Shown: positions 8,525-16,706 of the stretch, one piece after another
How positions within the stretch are numbered: the first letter of the stretch is position 1
Layout: each line of letters begins with the position of its first letter
Assembly: GCA_028714035.1 (NCBI GenBank)
Contig: JAQTNA010000023.1
Span: 1-64,000, forward strand
Source of the DNA: Rhodocyclaceae bacterium
GTDB lineage: Bacteria > Pseudomonadota > Gammaproteobacteria > Burkholderiales > Rhodocyclaceae
DNA length: 64,000 bases
Reading direction: 5' to 3'
Position numbers and translations under genes: made by a program
Notes under the pieces: model-generated
Database searches by the model: none
The model's input: the letters and a program-made list of their open reading frames with translations, nothing else
What the model was told of the DNA's origin: nothing

Positions 8525-10107
8525 ACGCTTGCCTCCTGTTGTTTGATGGATTTCCAAAGTGCATTCATGGGCTTGGCCCGGCTCAGCCACTTTTCCAGTT
8601 CCACCCTGGCCTTGACCGTGCGTTCGATGTCCCAGTCCTTTTCGTATTCACCCGTCACCCAGTCGTCGAACAAATCCAGGCTGGTTTTGCGGATACCGGT
8701 CAGCCACTGTCTTTGGGTGGCAAGCAGGGCGGGGCCTTCCAGCCCTGTGGTTTGGGTCAGAGCCTCCAGGGCACCGTAGAACAGTGGCTCGGTGCCGGAC
8801 CAGAAACTCTGGCCAATGGCGGGTTCGTCCTTGAGGTCGCCCGGTCGGTCGGCCCAGGCGGATTTCACCGCCCGATGCAGGAGCTTGGCCGCCTCCTGGG
8901 CCACTTCCAGCAGTCGGCCCACCTCCAGAGCCAGGGCTTCCTGCTGAGTTGGGGCGACGTGGTAGGTGGGCAGCGTGGAATCTGACCAGGAAAGGGCTTT
9001 CATTCCTCCTTTATCAACTTGGTAGCCGAAGGCCCAGACAAGGGCGCGGAAATCCTTCCCAAGTTTGCCCCAGCGTTCCTTCAGGAAATGGCGCACCACC
9101 AAGGCGGCCTCGGGCTGTTTGTCGTTGCTGCCAAGCGTCAGGCCCAACCAGTGGCGGTAGCTGATGCCGCCGCTCTGTCCCTTGACGGCACTGGGAGGGT
9201 CTTCCTTATTTGGGTCGTGGTAGTAGGGCGTGAGGGGATGTTGCCAGCCCAAATAACTGACGCCGTGCTTTCTCGTGCGGTAGCGGCTGAGCAGGGTTTC
9301 ACTTGTCTTACCGCACAGGTCGCAACGGCCGGCCACCGTGTTTTCCCAATCCAGGCGAATACGGCGCGGCATGCCCCAGTAGGCTTGCAGGGCATGGGCA
9401 TGATCGGGCGTGGTTTGGCCATCCTTTTTCTCGCTGCTGCGGGTGGCCACCAGCCATGGCAGGATGTCCTTCGCTGCCTGGCCATCGAAGCGCCCGCCGG
9501 GCTGGCGCATGATCTCCTGGGACAGCACGTTGAGCCACAACCGTTGCCAGAGCGTGGCCGCTTGCCCCTTGTCTGCCTGCGGTACCAACAGGCTGGTGAG
9601 CGGGCCGCCGCCGCGCATGGACACCCGATGCCCCGAACCTCCCGAAGGAGCATTGGCCTGGATGGTGTATAGAGCGGTGGCACTACAGACCGAGCACAAT
9701 CCCTTGATTCCGTCCGGCTTGTTGAAATGCAGGTTGGACACGGAACCCAGATCCATCAGCAGTTCCCGAACGTCCTTGGCGGCGAAGTCGGCGCCGGGCT
9801 TGGTGTCTTGCAGGAAGGCTGGGCCGTCAGCTTGAAGAAAGAAATAGGGTGCCCAGGCGGAAAAGGCTTTTTCCAGATACTCCACCGATGGCGGCGTTTC
9901 CCAGCGTTCCAGCCATTCGTCCTCGTCTTCCGCGGGAAAAGCGGTTTGCAGCAGGCCGAGCAGAAACTGGAACAAGGCGCCGCGAAAATCCGCACGGGGC
10001 GCCACCAGGTCCAGGGCCTCGGGATCGGCGATTTCCGCCGGGCGCACAGTGCGCACTCCGCCGTCACGCCAGCGGACGGTGAGCCAGGGGTCGAATACAA
10101 GGTTCAT
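8521..10107 (-). CDS. cas8e: Cascade large subunit Cas8e (Cse1)
   Basis: Cas8e recognises the PAM and recruits Cas3. The 528-residue protein starts MNLVFDPWLTVRWRDGG, a typical Cse1 N-terminus, and has the FRGALFQFLLGLLQTAF helix at residues 41-57. Two CxxC pairs, Cys138/Cys141 and Cys262/Cys265, suggest the structural zinc site seen in some Cse1 proteins. It ends in a 4-bp overlap with cse2. A 143-bp gap containing a palindromic repeat separates it from cas3, so Cascade may be transcribed partly on its own. Confidence 0.95.
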   Translation of the reverse strand: MNLVFDPWLTVRWRDGGVRTVRPAEIADPEALDLVAPRADFRGALFQFLLGLLQTAFPAEDEDEWLERWETPPSVEYLEKAFSAWAPYFFLQADGPAFLQDTKPGADFAAKDVRELLMDLGSVSNLHFNKPDGIKGLCSVCSATALYTIQANAPSGGSGHRVSMRGGGPLTSLLVPQADKGQAATLWQRLWLNVLSQEIMRQPGGRFDGQAAKDILPWLVATRSSEKKDGQTTPDHAHALQAYWGMPRRIRLDWENTVAGRCDLCGKTSETLLSRYRTRKHGVSYLGWQHPLTPYYHDPNKEDPPSAVKGQSGGISYRHWLGLTLGSNDKQPEAALVVRHFLKERWGKLGKDFRALVWAFGYQVDKGGMKALSWSDSTLPTYHVAPTQQEALALEVGRLLEVAQEAAKLLHRAVKSAWADRPGDLKDEPAIGQSFWSGTEPLFYGALEALTQTTGLEGPALLATQRQWLTGIRKTSLDLFDDWVTGEYEKDWDIERTVKARVELEKWLSRAKPMNALWKSIKQQEASV

Positions 10108-10149
10108 ACGTATCTCCAGAGTTATGGAATCGCTGATGAATTCGTTTTG

Positions 10150-10216
10150 TCATTCCCGCGGAAGCGGGAATCCAGTTCAAACAAGTACTTGGATGCCCGC
10201 TTTCGCGGGCATGACG
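10150..10216. repeat. REP-like palindromic repeat between cas3 and cas8e
   Basis: Two hairpins (TTCCCGC..GCGGGAA and TGCCCGC..GCGGGCA) sit in opposite orientation about a 15-bp centre, and the outer ends TCATTCCCGC and GCGGGCATGA are near-complementary. This matches the widespread proteobacterial dispersed repeat with TTCCCGC/GCGGGAA arms. As RNA it forms strong stems and may weaken transcription from cas3 into cas8e. Confidence 0.85.
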
Positions 10217-10250
10217 AATTGTTCTGAGTTTCCTTAGTAGCGGATTTGCT

Positions 10251-12995
10251 TTAGGCATCACAGCGTTCGGTAAAGAGGCCCAGCATCGGGTCGTAATGGA
10301 CGGTGACGGGGCGGCCCTTGAGGTCCAGGCCGTCGGCGCGCCAGACGGAGCCTTCGGCCAGTACCGGCAACAGGCTGGCGTAGCGCAGGGCACGATGACT
10401 TTCCCTGAGTTCGGCCAGGGGTTTGGCGTAGCGTTGTTCCCAGGCCGGGGCGATGCGATCCAGCTTGCGGGCCGCGATTTTCACCGTGCTCGCCGCCCAG
10501 GGGTGGGCATGGCCGCCGGCCCAGGGCTTGAGTCCTCCGGCCGTGATGCGCAGCAGGATGAATTCCCGGTCGTCGTCGCCGAGCCGGGTCGGGGTTTTCT
10601 CTTCCGCATCCCAGGAGCCGCTGTCACGGCAATAGCCCATGTCCAGTTGCAGGGCGTTGGTGCGGGCCAGGGAGTAATCCCCCAGGGCCTTGCCCATCTG
10701 TCTGTCGGTGGCGTCCAGCAATTCGGCGGGTATTTGGCTGTCGGCCTCCAGGCCATAGACCGACTCGATCAGGAGACGCGCGCCTTCAGGCATGCGGATC
10801 GCCTCCTGCTCCCGCAGCACTTTTTGCGTCAGCCACAGGCGACCGGTATCCGGGTAGACGTAGGCCGCGCGGCGGAACAGACGGGAATGCCAATCGGCCT
10901 TGGGTTCGTCCTCGAACTCGGGTGCGAAGACGTACAGCACCGGCTCAGGGCGGGAGTCCGTCGCCGCCGAGTTGCCCTGGGCATCCCGCAGATGGCGATG
11001 CAGGCGGCCGGCGCGCTGGATCAGAAGGTCTATGGGCGCCAGGTCGGAAATCAGGACATCGGCGTCAATATCCACGGATTGCTCAACGACCTGGGTGGCG
11101 ATCAAGACCCGGCCGTGGCGTATCCCGGCTCCCGAGGTTTTTCCGAAGGCATCCAGGGCGGCGTTTTCGATTTCCAGTCGGTCGCTCAGGGTGTAGCGGC
11201 TATGGAACAACATCAGCCGTTCCCGCTCGATCCAGTCAGCTTCTCTCAATGCGCTCCAGGCATCGCGGGCATCATCCACCGTGTTCCTGATCCAGCAGAC
11301 GCATTGACCCGCTTCCACCGCGGCACGGATCAGGCGATGAACGGCTTCCTCATCATGGATAAACCGCACCGGCAGCCGGCGCTTGACCTGGGGGCGGGTG
11401 GCGACGGCCTGGGTATGGACGTTTTGGCCGGCCCAGGTGGCAAGAGGGTAGGGAGTCGTCAAGGGATCGCCTTCCGGGCTGCCATCCGCCGGGATTCCCA
11501 GGCCGCGCTGGAACGATGCCACGAGATCGGCCCGCAACTCGGCCGGCAGAGTCGCGGAAAGCAGGATGGCGCTGCCACCTTGACGGGCATGGGCTTCCAG
11601 CAGGATTTGCAGCAGCCGGCCGGTATAGGCATCAAAGGCGTGCACCTCGTCCAGGATCAATACCTTGCCCGCCAGCCCAAGGAGCCGGAGCGACTGGTGT
11701 CGGGCCGGCATGATGGCCAGCAGCGCTTGATCCAGGGTGCCGACGCCGACCTCCGCCAGCAGGGCCTTCTTGTTGCTGTCCGCCAGCCAGGCGGCACAGG
11801 CGCCGCCGGCACTGGGTTCCTCATTGCCGTAGTCCAGATCGTCGGGTTGAGGTGGCAGTATGCTCGACTCGAATTCTTCCACCAGATGGCGTGCTCCGTG
11901 GGCCAGAACCAGACTGGGGTGGGCACCCTCCGCGAAGAATCTGCGGAACACGTCGCCGACCCGGCGGTACATCTGGTTGGAGGTGGCCATGCTGGGCAGG
12001 CCGAAGTAGAGGCCGCTGCCTTGCCCTTGCGCCATGAGCCGATGAGCGAGAATCAGCGCCGCTTCGGTTTTGCCGGCACCGGTTACATCTTCCAGGACAA
12101 AAAGTTGTGGCCCGTTTTCCAGTGGCGTCGCGGCGGCGAAATTCTGGAGCGGCGTCGGCTCATGCAGATAATCGAACAGGTCGGCCGCGCCGGTGAAGTC
12201 GCGGATGGGCGCCAGCCCCAGGCCGCAGGCAGCAACTGCCCGATCTGCCTGGGGCAAGGCATAACCCCGCCAGTAGTCGGCAAGCGGTATGGCCTCGCTG
12301 TGGTAGGGGAAAAAGCTCTGACTGGAACCTATCCAGTCGGCCAATACCGTGAGACCAGCCAGGCGCCAGGAGTGGGCTTTGACGGTTTTTTTGAAGCTTG
12401 CGTTGGGGGCGGGAAGGTCGTCGGGAAGCAACAGGTTCGCCACATCCCGGCTGAATTCCGCCGCGGCGATCAGATCGTCGTCGTGGAAATAGCAGCCCTT
12501 GAGACTGGTGATCGGATGGCTGCCTTTGAATATCTCTCGGGGTGGTTCGCCATGGTGGCCGGCCATCGCGAGAAACCACTGTCCCCAGGCACTGTGGCTT
12601 GCCTTGGGTAGTTTCGAGTTCGCCAGCGCATCGGCAACCCCACATTGCCACGCGATCCAGCCCAGAGTGTCGTGGCGGATATCGCCGCCGTAGGCAAAAC
12701 GGTTGATGGCGGGCGCCAGGGCCGGCGACAGGTTCGGGACGAGATTCTGAAAACCACGGGCAAATTTTCCCAGGTCGTGGTTGGCTTTAAAGAAAGTCTG
12801 CAAGAGGAAAAGCTGTTCCGGGGACAGTCCGCCGGCTTTACCCAAGGATTCCAGGCCGAAAGAGCGCTGACGCAGGAGGCACAGGCCCGTCGCCGCCACA
12901 TCCAGGCAGTGGTAGGGCAGCAAATGGAAAGCCGGCCCGTTGGCGAGTTCCGGGCTTGCCTTGCCCCAATATCGGAAATACGTCTTTGTGGTCAC
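10251..12995 (-). CDS. cas3: CRISPR effector nuclease-helicase Cas3
   Basis: Cas3 unwinds and degrades DNA marked by Cascade. The HD nuclease domain comes first, with PYHCLDVAATG near residue 29 and the HD pair in ANHDLGKF near residues 73-74. The helicase follows, with Walker A VTGAGKTEAAL, the DEVH box in LILDEVHAFD, motif III SATLP, and motif VI QRAGRLHRH. I place the start at GTG 12995 because AGGAAGAGG precedes it and the product then begins TTKTYFRYWGKAS as in E. coli Cas3; an earlier GTG at 13046 adds 17 residues. The product is 914 residues and all motifs are intact. Confidence 0.95.
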   Translation of the reverse strand: MTTKTYFRYWGKASPELANGPAFHLLPYHCLDVAATGLCLLRQRSFGLESLGKAGGLSPEQLFLLQTFFKANHDLGKFARGFQNLVPNLSPALAPAINRFAYGGDIRHDTLGWIAWQCGVADALANSKLPKASHSAWGQWFLAMAGHHGEPPREIFKGSHPITSLKGCYFHDDDLIAAAEFSRDVANLLLPDDLPAPNASFKKTVKAHSWRLAGLTVLADWIGSSQSFFPYHSEAIPLADYWRGYALPQADRAVAACGLGLAPIRDFTGAADLFDYLHEPTPLQNFAAATPLENGPQLFVLEDVTGAGKTEAALILAHRLMAQGQGSGLYFGLPSMATSNQMYRRVGDVFRRFFAEGAHPSLVLAHGARHLVEEFESSILPPQPDDLDYGNEEPSAGGACAAWLADSNKKALLAEVGVGTLDQALLAIMPARHQSLRLLGLAGKVLILDEVHAFDAYTGRLLQILLEAHARQGGSAILLSATLPAELRADLVASFQRGLGIPADGSPEGDPLTTPYPLATWAGQNVHTQAVATRPQVKRRLPVRFIHDEEAVHRLIRAAVEAGQCVCWIRNTVDDARDAWSALREADWIERERLMLFHSRYTLSDRLEIENAALDAFGKTSGAGIRHGRVLIATQVVEQSVDIDADVLISDLAPIDLLIQRAGRLHRHLRDAQGNSAATDSRPEPVLYVFAPEFEDEPKADWHSRLFRRAAYVYPDTGRLWLTQKVLREQEAIRMPEGARLLIESVYGLEADSQIPAELLDATDRQMGKALGDYSLARTNALQLDMGYCRDSGSWDAEEKTPTRLGDDDREFILLRITAGGLKPWAGGHAHPWAASTVKIAARKLDRIAPAWEQRYAKPLAELRESHRALRYASLLPVLAEGSVWRADGLDLKGRPVTVHYDPMLGLFTERCDA

Positions 12996-13023
12996 AACTG
13001 CCTCTTCCTTGATGTCGTGCCCA

Positions 13024-13224
13024 TTATTTCCGGTGTACTGGCTCACCAGGTGCGCCTGCCACGCGAAACGGGGTTCTTATCATGGCACGGGAATATCCCA
13101 GGCGATAACCAGACGGCGTGGTGGCGCGGGAAACGCCGAGGTGCTCCTGGAGTTCCGCGGTGGGCACGGCGCGCCGGGTGCTCAGCAGTTGCCGAAGTTC
13201 GTACAGCCGTCCCAGCTTGTCCAT
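13024..13224 (-). pseudogene. Remnant of a WYL/YafY-type HTH regulator
   Basis: The frame begins MDKLGRLYELRQLLSTRR, then AELQEHLGVSRAT, which is the N-terminal winged-helix start of YafY/WYL-type regulators that commonly sit next to cas genes. After SRAT the sequence jumps to TPSGYRLGYSR and ends after 66 residues, so the linker between HTH and WYL domain looks deleted and the WYL domain is missing. It runs in the same direction as cas3. I infer a decayed regulator of the cas operon; a functional short HTH protein is less likely. Confidence 0.6.
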
Positions 13225-13249
13225 GCGCCATCCCCGCCAAGGCGGGTTA

Positions 13250-13279
13250 TTTATCCCGCAAGGCAGCAGGGTACTGCAA
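13250..13279 (-). promoter_or_regulatory. Possible promoter for the cas operon
   Basis: On the minus strand TTGCAG (13279-13274) and GATAAA (13255-13250) are 18 bp apart, resembling -35 and -10 elements, upstream of the regulator remnant and cas3. A short CCCGCC/GGCGGG hairpin follows at 13230-13243. The boxes are imperfect matches in a 155-bp gap after tyrA, so this is only a suggestion. Confidence 0.3.
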
Positions 13280-13379
13280 CGTATAGCGCAAAGGAATATG
13301 ACTTTGGAGGTGCGTCGGACTGGCCGATCCCGACTCCGCGGGCACTTGAGGTGTGGCGGGGCCTTGTCGGGAGTGAGGC

Positions 13380-14267
13380 TCAGTTGCCCAGCGTGAAATT
13401 GGCCGTGGCGAGCCAGGAGGTCCGGGCGTTACGGGCGCGGGAGAACGCCTCTTCCAGGCCCTGCGCGTCGCCGGCCGCCAGGAGGTCGCGCATGCGCTGG
13501 AGTTCCGCCATGTAGGCATCCATCTCCGAGAGCAGGGCAGGCTGGTTGGCGATGCAGATGTCGCGCCACATCTCCGGATGGCTGTTGGCGATGCGGGTGA
13601 AGTCGCGGAAGCCCGAGGCGGCAAAGCCGAACAGAAGCTGAGCGTTGTCCCGCTGGGTGAGTTCATGCACCAGGGCAAAGGCCAAGAGGTGGGGCAGGTG
13701 GCTCACGGCGGCGAATACCCGGTCGTGCTCCTCGGGTGTCAGTTCGGACACCAGGGCGCCGCAGTGGCGCCAGGCGCGGCGCACCGTTTCCACGGATTCC
13801 GGAGTGTTTTCCGCCAGGGGCGTGAGCACCACCCGGCGCCCGCGATAGAGGTTGGCGTCGGATACGGCCACACCGCTCTTCTCGCCCCCGGCGATGGGGT
13901 GGCCCGGCACGAACTGGCCGATCCGGTCGCCCAGGGCGCGGCGTGCCGCCTCCACCACGTTCTGCTTGGTGCTGCCGCCGTCGGTGATGAGGGTCCGGGC
14001 CGGGAGAAAGGGCAGCATGGCGGAAAGTAGCGTCTCCATCTGGCCCACGGGGGTGGCCAGCAGCACCAGGTCCGCATCGGCCAGGGCTTCCTTCCAGTCG
14101 GAGGTATGGCTGTCAATCACCCCCAACTCCACGGCGGCCTTGAGCGTCTCGGCGCTGCGTCCCACGCCGACCACCTCGCCCACCACCCCGGCCTCGCGCA
14201 GAGCCCGGGCGAAGGAGCCGCCGATCAGACCGACCCCGCAAATTACTACCTTGTTGAATTCAGCCAT
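13380..14267 (-). CDS. tyrA: Prephenate dehydrogenase
   Basis: TyrA oxidises prephenate to 4-hydroxyphenylpyruvate with NAD(P), the committed step to tyrosine. The 295-residue protein has the dinucleotide-binding loop GVGLIGGSFA at residues 11-20, and the GHPIAGGEKSG segment and SHLPH motif of the active site. It is the single-function form without a chorismate mutase domain, matching the separate pheA upstream. It lies 51 bp after hisC in one transcriptional run. In related bacteria aroA, cmk and rpsA usually follow, but here the CRISPR-cas locus follows. Confidence 0.95.
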   Translation of the reverse strand: MAEFNKVVICGVGLIGGSFARALREAGVVGEVVGVGRSAETLKAAVELGVIDSHTSDWKEALADADLVLLATPVGQMETLLSAMLPFLPARTLITDGGSTKQNVVEAARRALGDRIGQFVPGHPIAGGEKSGVAVSDANLYRGRRVVLTPLAENTPESVETVRRAWRHCGALVSELTPEEHDRVFAAVSHLPHLLAFALVHELTQRDNAQLLFGFAASGFRDFTRIANSHPEMWRDICIANQPALLSEMDAYMAELQRMRDLLAAGDAQGLEEAFSRARNARTSWLATANFTLGN

Positions 14268-14318
14268 GTTCCAACCCTTCGATGCTTTGCCAGCCCGCCC
14301 CGACGATACGCTGGTCCC

Positions 14319-15413
14319 TTACAAACATTTCTCCAGCGCTTCCAGGAAGCGTGCGTTTTCCGATTCCAGGCCCACCGACACCCGCAGGTGCTCGGGCAGT
14401 CCGTAGGCGCCGATGGGGCGCACGATCACACCCTGCTTCAGGAGCGCAAGGTTGATGCGCGCCGCGTCTCCCACCCGGACTGTCAGGAAGTTGCCGTGGG
14501 AGGGGATGTACTCCAGGCCCAGACGCTTCACGCCATGCACCAGTTGCTCCATGCCGCGCCGGTTGGCGACATAGCTCTCGGCGAGGAAGGCGTCGTCACC
14601 GAGGGCCGCGGCGGCGGCCGCCAGAGCCACGTTGTTCACGTTGAAGGGCTGGCGCACCCGGTTCAGCATGTCCGCGACATCCGGCGCCGCCAGGGCATAG
14701 CCCACCCGCAGCCCGGCCAGGCCATAGGCCTTGGAGAAGGTGCGGCTGACGATCAGGTTGGGAAATTCCTTCAGCAGGGGCAGGGGATCAGAGCGCAACT
14801 CGGGCGGCAGGTATTCCGTGTAGGCCTCGTCCAACACCACCACCACGTCCGAGGGCACGGATTTCAGCAGGGTATGCACCGTTCCCGGCTCCATCAGGGT
14901 GCCCGTGGGATTGTTGGGATTGGCGATGAACAGCATGCGCGTGTCCGAGCCGATGGCGGCAATCATCGCCCCCGGATCATGGGCGTAATCCCTGGCGGGC
15001 ACCTGGCTGCCATGTGCGCCCGCAGCCTGAATGGCCAGGGGGTAGACGGCGAAGGCATACTGGGAATACACGGCCGAGGTGCCGGGCTCCAGGAAGGCCC
15101 GGGCCGCCAGTTCCAGCACGTCGTTGGAGCCGTTGCCCAGGACGATGGCGTTCATGTCCACGCCGAAGCGCTCCGAGAGTGCCTTCTTCAGCACGAAGCC
15201 GTTGCCGTCCGGGTAGCGTGAAATATCATCCAGGGCCGCAAGCGCCGCCTGGCGCGCCAGCGGGCTCATGCCCAGGGGATTTTCGTTGGAGGCGAGCTTG
15301 ACGATGCCTTCCTCCGGCAGGCCCATCTCCCGGGCCAGTTCGGAAATGGGTTTGCCCGGCTGGTAGGGCGAAATGGCGCGGATGCAGGCCGGCGCGAGGT
15401 CACACAGGGACAT
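14319..15413 (-). CDS. hisC: Histidinol-phosphate / aromatic aminotransferase
   Basis: This PLP-dependent class II aminotransferase works in histidine synthesis and, from its position between pheA and tyrA, probably also on aromatic keto acids or prephenate. The 364-residue product has the substrate segment LASNENPLGMSP near residue 40, the NPNNPTG cofactor motif, and the PLP lysine in SRTFSKAYGLAGLRVGYA. It is the copy of the type often named hisC2 in betaproteobacterial gyrA-serC-pheA-hisC-tyrA clusters. Substrate preference cannot be told from sequence. Confidence 0.93.
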   Translation of the reverse strand: MSLCDLAPACIRAISPYQPGKPISELAREMGLPEEGIVKLASNENPLGMSPLARQAALAALDDISRYPDGNGFVLKKALSERFGVDMNAIVLGNGSNDVLELAARAFLEPGTSAVYSQYAFAVYPLAIQAAGAHGSQVPARDYAHDPGAMIAAIGSDTRMLFIANPNNPTGTLMEPGTVHTLLKSVPSDVVVVLDEAYTEYLPPELRSDPLPLLKEFPNLIVSRTFSKAYGLAGLRVGYALAAPDVADMLNRVRQPFNVNNVALAAAAAALGDDAFLAESYVANRRGMEQLVHGVKRLGLEYIPSHGNFLTVRVGDAARINLALLKQGVIVRPIGAYGLPEHLRVSVGLESENARFLEALEKCL

Positions 15414-15462
15414 GGTTACTCCAGATTCAATACGTCGTGAATTGCGAATTAGCCGGTGCGGC

Positions 15463-15500
15463 CCCTCGCCCCAGCCCTCTCCCCGCCTGCGGGGCGAGGG
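15463..15500. repeat. Palindromic repeat (CCCTCGCCCC family) between pheA and hisC
   Basis: Perfect 10-bp arms CCCTCGCCCC (15463-15472) and GGGGCGAGGG (15491-15500) enclose a pyrimidine-rich centre. The same dispersed family occurs inside parC at about 25838-25880. Confidence 0.85.
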
Positions 15501-15510
15501 AGTGTTTGAG

Positions 15511-16590
15511 TCAAAGGATGGCCTGGGGATAGGAACCGAGCACCTTCAGGAAACCGGCTCGTTCTTCCAGGGATTTCAGGGCGGACTTGACCGGTTCCTC
15601 CAGCCTGTGACCCTGCACGTCGGCGTAGAACACGTATTCCCAGAGGGTGTGGCGGGCCGGGCGGGACTCCAGTCGGGTCAGGGATACGCCCGCCTCCGAC
15701 AGGGGGGCGAGCAGGGTGTGCAGGGCGCCGGTGCGGTTGGGGGCGGACATGACCAGGGAGGTCTTGTCGCCGCTGCCCGAAGGACCGGCATCGTGTTGGC
15801 CCAGCACCAGGAAGCGGGTGGTGTTGTTGGGCTCATCCTCGATGTTCTGGGCCAGGGCCGCGAGCTCGTAGCGCTCGCCGGCAGACTGGCCGGCGATGGC
15901 GGCCGTTCCCGGTTCGGCGGCCGCCTTCTGCGCCGCCAGGGAATTGCTGTCCACCGGTATCCGTTCCGCGCCGGGCAGCATGCGGTTAAGCCATTCGTGG
16001 CACTGGGACAGGGACTGGGCGTGGGAATACACCTTCTTCACTTCGGACAGCTCGGTGCAGCGGGAGAGCAGGTGCTGATGCACCCGCAGCAGCACCTCGC
16101 CGCAGGCTTCCAGCGGGGAGGATAACAGCAGGTCCATGGAGCGCCCGACCGCTCCGCCGGTGGAATTCTCCACGGGTACCACGGCGTAGTCGCTGTGGCC
16201 GGCTTCCACTTCCCGGAAGACGTCGTCTATGCTGCCCTGGGGCTGGAGCCGGGCGGCATGGCCGAAATGCTTGACGGCGGCGGCCTCGGAGAAACTGCCC
16301 AGGGGGCCGAGGAAGGCGATGGTCAGGGGCTGCTCCAGCGACAGGCAGGCGGACATCACCTCGCGGAACAGGAAGGCCACGCTCTCGCTGCCCAGGGGGC
16401 CGGGATTCAGCGCCTGGATGCGGCGCAGCACCTGGGCTTCCCGCTCCGGCCGATAAATGTGCTGGCCGTGCTTGATTCTGCCCACCTGCTGGGCGCACCG
16501 TGCCCGCTGGTTCAGCAGAGACAGCACCTGCTCGTCTATGCCATCAATCTGTTCCCGCAGGCGGGACAATTCTTCTTTCTGATCGGCCAT
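15511..16590 (-). CDS. pheA: Bifunctional chorismate mutase / prephenate dehydratase (P-protein)
   Basis: The enzyme converts chorismate to prephenate and then to phenylpyruvate for phenylalanine. The 359 residues show an AroQ chorismate mutase helix set (LREQIDGIDEQVLSLLNQRA, residues 11-30), a prephenate dehydratase domain with the NNTTRFLVLG motif containing catalytic TRF, and a C-terminal ACT domain with NRTGALHTLLAPL and LTRLESRP for phenylalanine feedback inhibition. It follows serA on the same strand with an unusual hairpin-forming gap between them. Confidence 0.96.
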   Translation of the reverse strand: MADQKEELSRLREQIDGIDEQVLSLLNQRARCAQQVGRIKHGQHIYRPEREAQVLRRIQALNPGPLGSESVAFLFREVMSACLSLEQPLTIAFLGPLGSFSEAAAVKHFGHAARLQPQGSIDDVFREVEAGHSDYAVVPVENSTGGAVGRSMDLLLSSPLEACGEVLLRVHQHLLSRCTELSEVKKVYSHAQSLSQCHEWLNRMLPGAERIPVDSNSLAAQKAAAEPGTAAIAGQSAGERYELAALAQNIEDEPNNTTRFLVLGQHDAGPSGSGDKTSLVMSAPNRTGALHTLLAPLSEAGVSLTRLESRPARHTLWEYVFYADVQGHRLEEPVKSALKSLEERAGFLKVLGSYPQAIL

Positions 16591-16600
16591 CGCTTAACCA

Positions 16601-16699
16601 GTCGAGAGTGGAGAGTCGAGAGTCGAGAGTCGAGAGTAAAGGTTTCCGCGCCTGCGGCGCGCACGAAATGCTCTCGACCCTCCACTCTCGACCCTCGAC
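16601..16699. repeat. Heptad direct repeats forming a long imperfect hairpin
   Basis: The serA-pheA gap holds tandem copies of GTCGAGA-like heptads (16601-16637) and a nearly complementary stretch of similar heptads at 16671-16699. The 29-base arms differ at about four positions and the loop is about 33 bases. The element could act as a transcript stabiliser or attenuator between serA and pheA, or be a dispersed repeat. No T-run follows. Confidence 0.8.
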
Positions 16700-16706
16700 T
16701 TGGGTC

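Noticed and set aside
10296-12611. A 771-residue frame on the plus strand
   Set aside because: It is antisense to cas3, which carries all HD and helicase motifs.
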